Positions 1 to 9,768 of a DNA stretch of 64,000 bases are shown here, in pieces. Where the stretch lies: assembly GCF_000504285.1 (NCBI RefSeq), contig NZ_KI632511.1:9034154-9098153 (forward strand). Reading direction: 5' to 3'. Each line of letters begins with the position of its first letter. Within the stretch, counting starts at the first letter, position 1. The notes under the pieces are model-generated. The model saw nothing but the letters and a program-made list of their open reading frames with translations, was not told the origin of the DNA and did no database searches. Position numbers and translations under genes: made by a program. Origin of the DNA: Actinospica robiniae DSM 44927 (lineage in GTDB: Bacteria > Actinomycetota > Actinomycetes > Streptomycetales > Catenulisporaceae).

Positions 1-542
1 GCCTCGGAGAGGCCGAGCTCGGCCAGAAGGGCGTGGATGCGCTCGAGTTCGGCGAAGTTGTCCGCGTTCACGGCGACGCCCAGCCGCAGCGCGTCGCGCA
101 GCTCTGACCTGGTCTTGGTCGGCGAATCGAGCACGATGTGCTCGGGCGAAAAGCCTGCCGCCAGGGCCTGCGCCAACTCGCCGGGACTCGCCGCCTCGCA
201 CCCCATCCCCGCCTCGGCGAACAGGCGCAGGACCGGGACGAGGCTCGACGCCTTCGCCGCGAAGGTGTGCAGGACGGGCGCCGAGGTGACCTCGAAGGCC
301 CGCTTCAGCTCGGCCTGCGACGCGGCGATCCCGGCCAGGTCGACGAAGCCGACGACCGGCGAGACGTCCGTGACCAGGCCCTGCGCCGCGGCCGCGCGCA
401 CCGCCGCCGCCTTGCGCGCGGCGAGCGAGCGCTCCGCCGCCCCCGCGACACGGCGCGACTCCGCCGCCGATGCCGCCGCAGACGGCGATTCCGCCGCCGC
501 TGACGCCTCCATCGCCGACTGGATCTTGATCCCGCTGCTCAT
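1..542 (-). CDS. Fold-type III PLP-dependent decarboxylase/racemase-like enzyme (N-terminal part, cut by window edge)
   Basis: The reverse strand reads an open frame from ATG at 542 through the left edge, so only about 180 N-terminal residues are seen. After an Ala/Ser-rich N-terminus of about 45 residues, the frame carries VVGFVDLAGI followed by LHTFAAKASSLVPVLR. The lysine in FAAKA matches the PLP-binding lysine of the diaminopimelate/ornithine decarboxylase and alanine racemase barrel. GMGCEAASPGELAQAL and LDSPTKTRSEL match the next barrel strands of LysA-like enzymes. The substrate is unknown. It could be an amino-acid decarboxylase, racemase or deaminase. It is divergent from an Lrp/AsnC regulator, which fits amino-acid-responsive control. 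Confidence 0.8.
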   Translation of the reverse strand, partial: MSSGIKIQSAMEASAAAESPSAAASAAESRRVAGAAERSLAARKAAAVRAAAAQGLVTDVSPVVGFVDLAGIAASQAELKRAFEVTSAPVLHTFAAKASSLVPVLRLFAEAGMGCEAASPGELAQALAAGFSPEHIVLDSPTKTRSELRDALRLGVAVNADNFAELERIHALLAELGLSE

Positions 543-663
543 CGTGCCCCCTGACTGACCGAACGGCGCCGTGTTTTCTCACCTCACGCCCACTATCGAC
601 AAGCACGTTTGAGAAGGCATCCTGGTTGCAGGAATCCGTCAAAGTCTGATGAGATGAGTTTCT

Positions 664-1710
664 GTGACGCAGGATTTCGTCGATGAGCTCGACCTGTCCC
701 TCATCAACGCGCTCCAGGTGGCGCCCCGGGCGTCGTGGAGCGCGGTGGGCGCGGCCCTGAACGTGGACCCGGTCACCGCGGCACGGCGTTGGGAGCGGCT
801 GGAGACGTCAGGGCTGGCCTGGGTCACCTGTGTGGCCGGGCCGCTGGCCCACGGCGAGTTCTGCATGGTCTATATAGACGTCGCGTGCCGACCGGGCCGG
901 CTCGAGGACGTCGCCGCAGCGCTCAACGGCCATCCGGAAGTCCGCTACCTGCACCAACTCGCCTCGGAGTACGAGCTGCTCGTCGTCATCGCCGTCGCCG
1001 AACCGGCTGACGTGGCCGTTTACCTGAGCGCGCGGCTCGCCGGGACCGACGGGATCGCCTCGTACCGCGCTCACGTCCGCACGGCCGGGTATCGGGAACC
1101 GAGCGGTTGGCGGCTGCATACGCTCACCCCGGCACAGCGCAGCGCGCTCGAATCCACCGCACGGCCGTCCGCCCAGCCCGACCGGCGCCATGTGCGCACC
1201 GATGACGTAGACCGGCGGCTCTTCGCTCTCCTGCACGAGGACGGCCGTATGCCGGCCAGCCGCGTGGCGCTTCGCGCCGGAATCAGCGAGGCCTCCGCTC
1301 GGCGGCGGATCAGCCGTCTGCTGGTCAACCAGTTGGTTCGGCTGCGCTGCGAGGTGGCGCAGTCCGTGTCCGGCACGCCGGTCACCGCCGTCCTCCGCCT
1401 GCGCGCGGCCCCGGAACGGCTCGATGCGACGGCCCGTCAGCTGGCCGTGCTCCGCGAGACGCGCATGTGCTGCGCACTGGCCGGCCCCGAAAACCTGCTG
1501 CTCATGCTCTGGCTGCCCACGCTCGGTGACCTGCCGCGTTTCGAGGCCGCCCTGGCCGAGCGGATGCCGGGGCTCACGATCGTCGACCGGTCCGTCTGTC
1601 TGCGCACGCTGCGTCAGATGGGACGGCTGCTCGACGGCGCAGGCCGGGCCGTCGGCCGAGCGGAGGAGGGCTGGCCGCTCGGCGCGGCGGACACGGGAGC
1701 CGCCGGGTAG
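664..1710 (+). CDS. Tandem Lrp/AsnC family transcriptional regulator
   Basis: A 348-residue protein starting at GTG 664. It has two consecutive Lrp/AsnC units. The first has an HTH near residues 5-50 (LDLSLINALQ ... VDPVTAARRWERLE) and a ligand-binding ferredoxin-like half. The second has an HTH near residues 180-225 (VDRRLFALLHEDGRMPASRVA) and a degenerate sensor half. Typical Lrp proteins are about 150 residues, so this is the doubled actinobacterial form. It is divergent from the PLP enzyme at 1-542, across about 120 bp, and most likely regulates that gene in response to an amino acid. The target is inferred from position only. Confidence 0.85.
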   Translation: MTQDFVDELDLSLINALQVAPRASWSAVGAALNVDPVTAARRWERLETSGLAWVTCVAGPLAHGEFCMVYIDVACRPGRLEDVAAALNGHPEVRYLHQLASEYELLVVIAVAEPADVAVYLSARLAGTDGIASYRAHVRTAGYREPSGWRLHTLTPAQRSALESTARPSAQPDRRHVRTDDVDRRLFALLHEDGRMPASRVALRAGISEASARRRISRLLVNQLVRLRCEVAQSVSGTPVTAVLRLRAAPERLDATARQLAVLRETRMCCALAGPENLLLMLWLPTLGDLPRFEAALAERMPGLTIVDRSVCLRTLRQMGRLLDGAGRAVGRAEEGWPLGAADTGAAG

Positions 1711-1769
1711 CCGGTGAACGGCGATCGGGCGGGTACTGGGCGCGGCGCGCGCCCCGATTGCGCGTGCTC

Positions 1770-1788
1770 ATACCCCTAGAATCGGGAC
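1770..1788 (+). promoter_or_regulatory. Half-operator overlapping a -10-like box upstream of the DUF302 gene
   Basis: ATACCCC (1770-1776) is followed directly by TAGAAT, a good -10 hexamer, and then CGGG. The half-site is the same as each arm of the perfect palindrome at 2262-2277. A repressor bound here would cover the -10 of the DUF302 gene. The second arm is degenerate, so this is a weaker site than the one at 2262. Confidence 0.4.
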
Positions 1789-1824
1789 AAGCTTGGAGGA
1801 ATCACCAACCAGGAGGCGGTCGAG

Positions 1825-2241
1825 GTGGCAACGACCTACGGCATGGGCGTGCGGCTGGTCGGCAAGGCGGACGGGTTCGAGCAGGCGGTCGAGCGGGTAC
1901 GCGCGGAGCTGGGCGAGCAGGGCTTCGGCGTGCTGACCGAGATCGACATGCGGGCGACGCTGGCGGAGAAGCTCGGCGAGAAGATGGAGCCCTACCTCAT
2001 CCTCGGCGCCTGCAGCCCCGAGCTCGCGCACCGCGCGCTCTCGATCGAGCGGGAGGTCGGGCTGCTGCTGCCGTGCAACGTCGCGGTCTGGGTGGACGGG
2101 GCGGACGTGCTGGTCGAGGCGCTCGACCCGCGCATCCTGACCGGGGTCACCGGCCGGGCCGAGTTCGCCCCGATCGCCGACGAGGCGGGCGAGCGCCTCT
2201 CGGCGGCGCTGGCGGGCCTGGTCGCCGGCGCCGGGGAATGA
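1825..2241 (+). CDS. DUF302 family protein
   Basis: A 138-residue protein beginning at GTG 1825. The conserved DUF302 pattern is clear: GFEQAVERVRAELGEQGFGVLTEIDM near residues 15-40, then KMEPYLILGACSPELAHRAL near 52-72, and GLLLPCNVAVW near 80-90 with the family cysteines. DUF302 proteins are small cytoplasmic proteins, often found beside thioredoxin, rhodanese and CsoR-family genes in sulfur or metal stress operons. The biochemical role is not established. It lies upstream of a thioredoxin and a CsoR/CstR-type regulator, and ATACCCC-type sites precede both it and the thioredoxin gene. Confidence 0.8.
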   Translation: MATTYGMGVRLVGKADGFEQAVERVRAELGEQGFGVLTEIDMRATLAEKLGEKMEPYLILGACSPELAHRALSIEREVGLLLPCNVAVWVDGADVLVEALDPRILTGVTGRAEFAPIADEAGERLSAALAGLVAGAGE

Positions 2242-2261
2242 CCGCGGGGGCATCGCCGGTT

Positions 2262-2277
2262 ATACCCCGCGGGGTAT
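2262..2277. promoter_or_regulatory. Perfect 16-bp palindrome, likely CsoR/CstR-type operator
   Basis: ATACCCCGCGGGGTAT is a perfect inverted repeat lying 23 bp before the thioredoxin start codon at 2300. GC-rich palindromes flanked by AT/TA are the known form of CsoR-family operators. The gene for such a regulator lies 500 bp downstream at 2790. An identical arm occurs at 1770 before the DUF302 gene. I infer autoregulation of the whole group. Confidence 0.65.
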
Positions 2278-2299
2278 GACACACCCGAAGGAGGAAAGC

Positions 2300-3062
<763 letters not shown>

Positions 3063-3072
3063 ACCCGCGCGA

Positions 3073-3094
3073 GGCCGGCTGTGCTCAGCCGGCC
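3073..3094. terminator. Bidirectional hairpin between convergent genes
   Basis: GGCCGGCTG (3073-3081), the loop TGCT and CAGCCGGCC (3086-3094) form a perfect 9-bp stem. It lies just after the regulator stop codon and includes the last codons of the convergent Nei2 gene. There is no T-run, as is common for actinobacterial hairpin terminators. Confidence 0.55.
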
Positions 3095-3873
3095 TTCTGG
3101 CACGACGGGCACCAGTAGGTGATCCGTTCCTGGCCGGCCGGTCCCTGGTCCGCGTACCGCACGGGCGTACCGCAGCGCAGGCAGGTTCCGCGCTTGCGGC
3201 CGTAGACCCACAGGTTGCGGCCGGGACGGGTGTCTCCGGTGGTCACCCGGACCGTTCGCTCTTTGTTGAACTCCAACAACCGTCGCGCCTGCCCGACCAT
3301 CCGCGGCAGGTCGGGCACCGCTCCGACCGGGGTCCAAGGGTCGACGCCGGCGAGGAAGCACAGCTCGGATTTGTAGACGTTGCCGACTCCGGCGAGGTTC
3401 GCCTGGTCGAGCAGCGCTTCGCCGATCTGCCGGCCGGGGGCGCGGCTGAGACGGCGCATCGCCTCCGCCGGGTCCCAGTCCTCGCCGAGCAGGTCGGGGC
3501 CGAGGTGGCCGACGGCGCGGTGCTCGTCGGCGGTGCGCATGAGTTCGAGTACGGGCAGGCGGTAGCCGACGGCGGCGCAGTCCTCGTTCTCCAGGATCGC
3601 GCGGATCTGGTGGGCGGGGCCGCCGCGCCAGGCCTGACCGGCCGCGAAGACGAGCCAGGCGCCTTCCATCCGCAGGTGGGAGTGCAGCGTCCAGCCGTGG
3701 TCGAACCGGGTGAGCAGGTGCTTCCCGCGGGCCTGGACGTTCTCGACGGTGTGGCCGCGCAGGTCGACGGTCGCGAGCTTGGGCACTCGCAGGTCGGTGC
3801 GGATCAGCGCGCGGCCCGCCAGCGCCCGGTGCAGGCGGTGCGCGGCCTGCCAGACCGTGTCTCCTTCGGGCAT
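3085..3873 (-). CDS. nei2: Nei2-type endonuclease VIII / formamidopyrimidine-DNA glycosylase family
   Basis: A 262-residue base-excision repair glycosylase. It starts MPEGDTVWQAAHRL; after Met removal the N-terminal Pro and Glu are the catalytic residues of the Fpg/Nei family. The H2TH region holds LLDQANLAGVGNVYKSELCF near residues 155-175. The C-terminal zinc finger has CLRCGTPVRY and WCPSC. This matches the actinobacterial Nei2 branch, which removes oxidised pyrimidines and purines from DNA. It converges on the CsoR-family gene and is its own transcription unit. Nothing appears truncated. Confidence 0.9.
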   Translation of the reverse strand: MPEGDTVWQAAHRLHRALAGRALIRTDLRVPKLATVDLRGHTVENVQARGKHLLTRFDHGWTLHSHLRMEGAWLVFAAGQAWRGGPAHQIRAILENEDCAAVGYRLPVLELMRTADEHRAVGHLGPDLLGEDWDPAEAMRRLSRAPGRQIGEALLDQANLAGVGNVYKSELCFLAGVDPWTPVGAVPDLPRMVGQARRLLEFNKERTVRVTTGDTRPGRNLWVYGRKRGTCLRCGTPVRYADQGPAGQERITYWCPSCQKAG

Positions 3874-3991
3874 GGCGCCATCTTCCCATCCGCACCGCCG
3901 GGTAGGGGAAAACCCGAAGTCTCACCGGTCTCGCCGCTAGTTTGGAAGGGATGGTTCTTGCCCGTCTTCGCCGAGCAGGAAGGCTTCGCCC

Positions 3992-5491
3992 ATGGCCCTG
4001 GTGGTAGCGGTCACCACCAGCGAGGGCACCGTGCGCGGGATCAGGTCCGCCGACGGTGTCGCCGCGTTCAAGGGAGTTCCGTACGCCGCGCCGCCGGTCG
4101 GGCGCGATCATCTGCGGCCGCCGAGGCCGGCCCGGCGTCGACCCGGCGCCTTCGACGGGGTCTGCTACGGTCCGACGGTGGCCAAGGCGCCGTACCGGCC
4201 GCCGTACGACCGGCTGCTGCCCGAGGTGGACATCCCGGGAGACGAGAGCCTCAATCTCAACATCTGGACCCGCGAGTTGCACGGGAGCGCGCCGGTCCTG
4301 GTCTGGCTGCACGGCGGCGGATTCCTCAACGGGTCCGGCTCACTGCCCTGCTATGACGGATCGGCGTTCGCCCGGGACGGGGTCGTGCTGGTCACTTTCA
4401 ACTACCGGCTCGGCGCGCCGGGCTACCTGTATCTCGGCGACGGGCCGGTCAACATGGGACTGCTCGACCAGATCAGTGCCCTGACCTGGGTGCGGGAGAA
4501 CATCGCGGCCTTCGGCGGGGATCCGGGCAACGTCACCGTGTTCGGCGAGTCGGCCGGCGCGATGAGCATCGGCACGCTGCTGGCCACCCCGGCCGCGGCC
4601 GGGCTCTTCCGCCGAGCCGTGCTGCAGAGCGGCGCCGCCCATCAGAACCATGACGTGGCCTCGGCGCGGCTGGTCACGGCCCGCTTCGCCGAGATACTCG
4701 GGATCGAGGCCACCCGCGCGGCGTTCGAGGCGATGCCGATAGACCGGATGCTGGCCGCGCAGCCGGATCTGCGCGCGCTGCTGTGGAGCGACCCCGATCC
4801 GGAGAAGTGGGGGCGGACCGTCGCCACGATGCTGCCGTTCGAACCCGTGGTCGACGGCGAGATCCTGCCGGAGGACCCGGCGGCGGTGATCGCGCGGGGT
4901 GATGGGGTGGATGTGCAGGTGCTGATCGGCTGCAATCTCGACGAATTCCGCCTGTTCACCGTGCCGACCGGGTTGTTCGACGTGATGCCGGAGGCGGTCG
5001 CGCGCACCACGGCGGCGCGCTACGGGCTGGACCCGGACCACGCGTTCGACGTCTACCGTACGAGCCGGTCCGCCTCGATTCCGGGGGAGCTGCACGCGAG
5101 GCTGGTGACGGACTGGATCTACCGTATTCCGGCCCTGCGACTGGCCGAGGCGTACGCGCGCCGGCGGGCCGGATCGGTTTACGTGTACGAATTCACCTGG
5201 CAGCCATCTGCCTTCGACGGCAAAATCGGGGCCTGCCACGGGGCCGAATTGCCCTTCGTCTTCGACAATCTCGGCGACGACGGCTTCCACGCGCTGCTCG
5301 GCTCCGACCGGCCGCGCAAGCTCGCGGACGCCATGCATTCGGCCTGGCTCGCCTTCGCCCGGGATGGCGATCCGGGCTGGTCCGCGTACGACGTGCACTC
5401 CCGCTCGACGATGATGTTCGACCTCGAATCGGCCGTGGCCACCGACCCCCGGGCCGAGGAGCGGCGGATGTGGGAGGGCATCCGGGACTGA
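3992..5491 (+). CDS. Type B carboxylesterase (alpha/beta hydrolase)
   Basis: A 499-residue member of the carboxylesterase type B family, with AGGAAGG upstream of ATG 3992. Family landmarks occur in order: GVPYAAPPVG near residues 28-37, the DESLNLNIW block near 88, the oxyanion-hole LHGGGF near 109, the nucleophile elbow GESAGAMS near 188, and a catalytic His in GACHGAELPF near 425. It hydrolyses carboxylic esters; the physiological substrate cannot be told. There is no signal peptide, so it is probably cytoplasmic. It stands alone, convergent with the regulator at 5524. Confidence 0.88.
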   Translation: MALVVAVTTSEGTVRGIRSADGVAAFKGVPYAAPPVGRDHLRPPRPARRRPGAFDGVCYGPTVAKAPYRPPYDRLLPEVDIPGDESLNLNIWTRELHGSAPVLVWLHGGGFLNGSGSLPCYDGSAFARDGVVLVTFNYRLGAPGYLYLGDGPVNMGLLDQISALTWVRENIAAFGGDPGNVTVFGESAGAMSIGTLLATPAAAGLFRRAVLQSGAAHQNHDVASARLVTARFAEILGIEATRAAFEAMPIDRMLAAQPDLRALLWSDPDPEKWGRTVATMLPFEPVVDGEILPEDPAAVIARGDGVDVQVLIGCNLDEFRLFTVPTGLFDVMPEAVARTTAARYGLDPDHAFDVYRTSRSASIPGELHARLVTDWIYRIPALRLAEAYARRRAGSVYVYEFTWQPSAFDGKIGACHGAELPFVFDNLGDDGFHALLGSDRPRKLADAMHSAWLAFARDGDPGWSAYDVHSRSTMMFDLESAVATDPRAEERRMWEGIRD

Positions 5492-5523
5492 GCGGACTGA
5501 GGCCTCTGCGAAACCGATGGGCT

Positions 5524-6915
5524 TCAATGCCAGGCGTACTCGGCCGGACTCGGTGCGGCAGCGTGCGCCGGCGGAGGCTCCGGATCGCCGAGGACGGCGC
5601 GCAACAGGTTCGGCACGCGCAGCTCGGCGTCGGACTCGCCAGTGGGGGCGTGCACCAGGCCGCGACTGATCAGGACGCTGAGGTCCTCGACGATCTCGTG
5701 CTGCGGTCGGCCCACGGCGATGGCCAGATCGCCCACGTTCCACCCGGGGTTCGGACGGACGAGCTCGCGCAGTACCGCCAGCCTGCGCTCGCCGAGTGCG
5801 TCGAGGCTCGAGGCGAGCAGACCGCCGAGCGTGGCTGCGGGGACGGCCGGATCGCGGCTGGGCACGGCCAGGCCGAGCAGGTCGGCGGAGGACGCCCGGG
5901 CGATCTGCCGCAGCGTGAACACGCGGAAGAACCCTGCGACAGCCTCCAGCGCGGCGGGCAGGCCGTCGAGTCGACGGCACAGCAGCGCCGCCGCCGCGGC
6001 GTCGGCCGAGTCCAACGTGAATCCGGGCCGGACCTCCGTCAGCCGCTCCATCAGCAGCCGCATCGAGGCCAGGCCGGTGCACAGCTCGGCCGCCGGAACA
6101 CAGCAGTACGCTGCGGCGGGCACCGGAAGCGGCGCGATCACGGCGGACTGGACGCCCGTCATCTGCCAGGGCGCGCGCGAGGTGCTGATCACGCGCACGT
6201 TGGGGCAGTAGGCGAGCAGGTCCTCCAAGCCTGCCGGCACGTGCGTGTCGGCCGCGCCGTCGAAGACGATCAGCGCCTCGTGACGGCCGATGAGCCGGCA
6301 GACCTGCGAGACGTCCTCGGCCCCGGATTCGAGCAGCAGCCGCAGTGAGCGCAGCAGCGGGCTCGAGGCGCCGTGCCCGTCCGGGGTGCGGGCGGCCGCG
6401 CCGATCCACAGCACCGGCCAGCCGCGCCGTGAGGCGAGCCGTGCCGCGATCTCGGAGGCCACCCGGGTCTTGCCCACGCCGGGCAGCCCGGAGAGCGAGA
6501 CCATCCGGCGCCGGCCGGATTCGAGCACGTCGATCATGACCCTGATCTCGGTGTCCCGGCCGAGGATCGCGTTCACCGGGCGCGGCGCGGCCAGGCCCAG
6601 CTCCGGCTGCGCCGGACGACGCCGGCCGCGCAGTCCAGCGTGGATGAACAGCTCCCGCACCAGGCCCTGCAGCCTGAGTCCGTCGGCGAGCAGCTGCACC
6701 GTCTGCACCCGGGCGTGCGCCCGGCCGGACTCGAGGTCGCGGATCGCGCGCGGGCTGATCGTGGACTGATCGGCCAGCGCCTTCTGGGTCAGGCCCGAGC
6801 GCACCCGGATGGACCGGAGCAGCTCGGCGAAGCCGCTTTCCTCCTCGGCGCCGGGCGGGGCGGACGGGGTGCGGATGACGGCATGGGGGCGGGGCGAGAG
6901 GGCGGAGTCGGGCAC
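5524..6915 (-). CDS. XRE-type HTH regulator fused to an NB-ARC-like ATPase
   Basis: A 463-residue protein starting at GTG 6915 behind GGAGAGAG. An N-terminal helix-turn-helix (LLRSIRVRSGLTQKALADQS, ISPRAIRDLESGRA, residues about 30-75) is followed by a P-loop GLPGVGKT near residue 145 and a Walker-B-like LIVFDGAAD near 222. The segment RRLDGLPAALEAVAG near 325 is the GLPLAL motif of NB-ARC/STAND ATPases. The usual TPR tail is short or missing. Such proteins are pathway regulators in actinomycetes. It is co-oriented with the TfuA-YcaO genes and is a good candidate for controlling the RiPP cluster. Confidence 0.8.
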   Translation of the reverse strand: MPDSALSPRPHAVIRTPSAPPGAEEESGFAELLRSIRVRSGLTQKALADQSTISPRAIRDLESGRAHARVQTVQLLADGLRLQGLVRELFIHAGLRGRRRPAQPELGLAAPRPVNAILGRDTEIRVMIDVLESGRRRMVSLSGLPGVGKTRVASEIAARLASRRGWPVLWIGAAARTPDGHGASSPLLRSLRLLLESGAEDVSQVCRLIGRHEALIVFDGAADTHVPAGLEDLLAYCPNVRVISTSRAPWQMTGVQSAVIAPLPVPAAAYCCVPAAELCTGLASMRLLMERLTEVRPGFTLDSADAAAAALLCRRLDGLPAALEAVAGFFRVFTLRQIARASSADLLGLAVPSRDPAVPAATLGGLLASSLDALGERRLAVLRELVRPNPGWNVGDLAIAVGRPQHEIVEDLSVLISRGLVHAPTGESDAELRVPNLLRAVLGDPEPPPAHAAAPSPAEYAWH

Positions 6916-7245
6916 GATGACTCTCTCTCCGGGCGCGACGTGGCGGCCGACGCCCGCTGGGTGGGTGGGGGAGAGGCGGCTCGCGTCCCGGCCGGCGCGT
7001 GGGCGGCGCCGGAACGGAGACCGGAGTTTTGCTCAGCCCGTGGGGCGTTCGCGCACGCTCGCCCTCCTTCCGCCTGCCGAGATCCACCGTTCGCCCCCGG
7101 AGCGGCCGCGCCCCACCGGCCGTCGACACCGGGCCGCGTGCTCCACCAAGCACAGTACCCTGATTATGCGTTCTGTCATCTGCCGTAAGCGCCGGGTGGC
7201 CAGGGTGGTTCTGACGAGCTGTGATGCGCCCGCGCACGCGCCGGT
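6916..7245. other. 330-bp intergenic stretch between the XRE-ATPase and TfuA genes
   Basis: No convincing gene was found on either strand. I looked specifically for a precursor peptide ending in Cys/Ser/Thr-rich residues on the minus strand, because the YcaO-TfuA arm lacks an obvious substrate, and saw none. The stretch probably holds the promoter of the regulator at 6915. Confidence 0.5.
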
Positions 7246-8589
7246 TCAGCCGGTGGGACGGACTCCCGCGCGCCCTCGCTCGAGGTCGTAGACGAAGAAG
7301 CGGCGCACGGCCCGGCCCAGGTCCTCGACGCGGTGGAAGCCCCGCCGGGCGAGTTCCACCTGGGTCTCGACGGGCGCGCCCGGCCGGCGCCAGTGCCGCA
7401 GAAAGAGCGAGCCGCACACGGTCGGCGGGGGCACCTTGACCCGGTATCCGGCGGCCAGCGCGGCATCGTCGGCCCGCACCACCGTCTGCTCCCAGGCGGC
7501 CCGCGCTCCTGTCTCCCGAAGCCGGTCGAGCACCGTGGGCCGCCAGTCCAACGAGGCCCAGGTCGGCCACACCCGGATCATCACGAGGCGCAGCCGCCTG
7601 TCCGGGTCGGCCTCGGCCATCTCCTCGGGCGTCAACCACGAGGCGAGAGCCGCCGGCAGCGGGAGTTCGCCGTCGCAGCCGAGTTTGGCCCGTGCATACG
7701 CGGTCGGCGTCAGGCCCCTGCTCTTCGCCAGTTTGTCGAGCAGCTCACCCAGCGCGTCCTCGTGCAGTGCCGGGTAGTCCTCGCCGAAGAGCCGAGCTGC
7801 ATCCAGGACATCGAGGTCGGATACCTTCGGGCCCTGATCAGATCCGCTCGATCGCCTTCCCAGCAGCCGATTCTGGTTGATGCCGGTCAGCGCGCCGGGA
7901 TCGATCGGTCGCGGCCGAAGCGCACGAGCCTGGTCGTCAGGGTGCGGACGGCCTACTTCGACGAGAGCCTGCAACGCATCGCGTCGCTTGAGATCCCAGT
8001 CTCCTGAGTCGATTCCGCGTCGCAGGATATTGAGCGTATCCAGATCCTCCGGGCCGAGGCTCGCCTCGATCTCGTCCCAACTGCGGGCGGTGAACGGCAG
8101 CTGTTGGGCCGCCTGCACCACCCGATAGCCGGATTCGGCCGAGAAGGCCCCTTCGGCAGCCCCGTGCCGGCTGCCGTAGCGCAGACTCACCAGGGCTACG
8201 GTCTGCGGGGGATAGCCGAGCTCGGCGGGGCCGTGCAAGACGCCCACCTCGTCGTCGCCGTCGATCTCGGCAGAGACGTACATAGCGAAGACGCCGCCGA
8301 GGCCGCGCATGCCGTACGGCACCAGTTCGGCCGCTCGCAGTGCGCCCATGCTCGCCGCGCCCACCACATGTACGCCCTGGTTGATCAGCCACAGGAACTC
8401 CTTGTGGCCCACCGAGCGCCGTTCGCGGAAGTAGCCGTCGATCACCAGAGCCGTGTCGCCGCGCCGCCAGTCCTCGGCCAGCAGATCTCCACGCGCTGCC
8501 GGCGGGCGCACCACCGCCCTGGGCAACGCGGCGACGACCTCGTCGGCGGACAGGGTGGGCCCGGTGTAGACCACCACGCGGCGTCCCAT
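7246..8589 (-). CDS. TfuA-domain protein, YcaO partner
   Basis: A 447-residue protein. The TfuA core lies in the first 170 residues: VVYTGPTLSADEV, then ALVIDGYFRE, SVGHKEFLWLINQGV and VVGAASMGALRAAEL, with GPAELGYPPQTVALV after it. TfuA proteins act with YcaO enzymes, and in thioamide pathways the pair replaces an amide oxygen with sulfur. The remaining 270 residues are a helical extension without a family I recognise. ATG 8587-8589 touches the YcaO stop codon at 8590, so the two are translated together. This is the second gene type that marks the region as a peptide-modification cluster. Confidence 0.9.
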   Translation of the reverse strand: MGRRVVVYTGPTLSADEVVAALPRAVVRPPAARGDLLAEDWRRGDTALVIDGYFRERRSVGHKEFLWLINQGVHVVGAASMGALRAAELVPYGMRGLGGVFAMYVSAEIDGDDEVGVLHGPAELGYPPQTVALVSLRYGSRHGAAEGAFSAESGYRVVQAAQQLPFTARSWDEIEASLGPEDLDTLNILRRGIDSGDWDLKRRDALQALVEVGRPHPDDQARALRPRPIDPGALTGINQNRLLGRRSSGSDQGPKVSDLDVLDAARLFGEDYPALHEDALGELLDKLAKSRGLTPTAYARAKLGCDGELPLPAALASWLTPEEMAEADPDRRLRLVMIRVWPTWASLDWRPTVLDRLRETGARAAWEQTVVRADDAALAAGYRVKVPPPTVCGSLFLRHWRRPGAPVETQVELARRGFHRVEDLGRAVRRFFVYDLERGRAGVRPTG

Positions 8590-9768
8590 CTACAGCACCT
8601 CCGGGCTGATTCGAGCCCCCGGCACGATCACCTTGACCACCGGCACGCCGATCTCCTCATGGCTCAGATCCACCACCAGCGGATGCCGGCCGAAAGCCGC
8701 GGCCGTGCACATCACCGCGTGGGCGAGGTCTTCGAGCAGGCTGGCGTGCTCGACCGGCTCGCTGATCAGCTCTTTGATACCGGCCAGGGCGGTCGGACGG
8801 GGCCGGTGTGCCGGCGGCAGCTCGCTTCCGGCCGTGCCGTCGAGATCGTCGCGGGCCCCCGCGATGTAGGTCAGCCGGGTCTGCGCGGCCTCGGTGATCG
8901 CCCGGCTCAGGGCTATTTCAGGGTTCAGATGGCAGCCGAAGCCGAACATCTCGGTCGGGTAGTCGTCGTCGCACATCCAGGCCAGGAAGCAGGGCATGCC
9001 GGTGGCGGTCGGCAACAGCCTCACCGCCAGATGCACCCGGGCCCGCTCGACCTGATCGCAAAGCCCTTCGATCATCGGCGAGCCGAGGCTGCGCGGATCG
9101 ACCGGGACGCCCAGGTCCCCGCCGTCGCGGAGCGCGGCTGTGCTCGCATCGCGCTCGATCACCTCGTACAGGGCGTGCAAGGTGGCCTCGACCAAGGTGT
9201 TACCACTCGCGAGACCGTTGGTGGAGGCGAAGAACCCGGGCGCGTGCCAGTCGTCGCGCAGCTCCATCGACAGCCCGACGACGTCGGCCGGCACCAGTGT
9301 CGGCATACCGTCGGCCAGCGATCGCGCGCCCACCCAGTCCAGCTCGAGCGCGTCGTGCCACAGGCTCGGCAACGCGAGGGCGAGCGCGTCGACCGGATAG
9401 CCGAGGCTGCCGTCGAGCTCCCGCGCCGAAGCCCTTACCACCGGGTTCGGCGGCTGCTCGGCATGCCAGAGCTCGATCGACTCCATGAGCGCGGAGAGCT
9501 TGGCCAGCTCGGCCGTCGCCCCCTTGCCCTGCGAGACCGCGACGGTTCTGGCCGTCGGCCGGATCGCCTGATAGGTGGGGATGCCGATCGTGTCGAGCCG
9601 GGTGACGTCGGCCAGCCGGGTCACCCCGACCCGTGCGGCGGCCCGGCGCGCCAACGCGGAGGTCGCCTCGGGCGGCTTGGCCCGGTAGGTGCCGGGCAGC
9701 CGGAGTTTGGCCTTGTCCTGGGCAGTGGCGAGCCATTCCAGCGAGGGCGCGGGAGCGTCCGGCGTCAT
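8590..9768 (-). CDS. YcaO-domain ATP-dependent peptide cyclodehydratase/thioamidase
   Basis: A 392-residue YcaO protein starting at ATG 9768. The ATP/Mg motifs are present: SALMESIELWHAEQ at residues 92-105 and GLASGNTLVEATLHALYEVI with a following ERD at about 185-207. A later ITEAAQTRLTYIAGARDD segment and the terminal VKVIVPG are also typical. YcaO enzymes phosphorylate a backbone amide so that Cys/Ser/Thr or external sulfide can attack. With a TfuA partner, thioamidation is the best-known outcome. The C-terminus does not have the PxPxP tail of azoline-forming members. Its start overlaps the stop of the ABC permease by one base (TGATG). Confidence 0.92.
   Translation of the reverse strand: MTPDAPAPSLEWLATAQDKAKLRLPGTYRAKPPEATSALARRAAARVGVTRLADVTRLDTIGIPTYQAIRPTARTVAVSQGKGATAELAKLSALMESIELWHAEQPPNPVVRASARELDGSLGYPVDALALALPSLWHDALELDWVGARSLADGMPTLVPADVVGLSMELRDDWHAPGFFASTNGLASGNTLVEATLHALYEVIERDASTAALRDGGDLGVPVDPRSLGSPMIEGLCDQVERARVHLAVRLLPTATGMPCFLAWMCDDDYPTEMFGFGCHLNPEIALSRAITEAAQTRLTYIAGARDDLDGTAGSELPPAHRPRPTALAGIKELISEPVEHASLLEDLAHAVMCTAAAFGRHPLVVDLSHEEIGVPVVKVIVPGARISPEVL

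Noticed and set aside
4340..7639. Minus-strand open frame of 1099 codons
   Set aside because: It is the antisense shadow of the carboxylesterase and runs through the XRE-ATPase gene out of frame; its product is Arg/Pro/Ala low-complexity with no domain.
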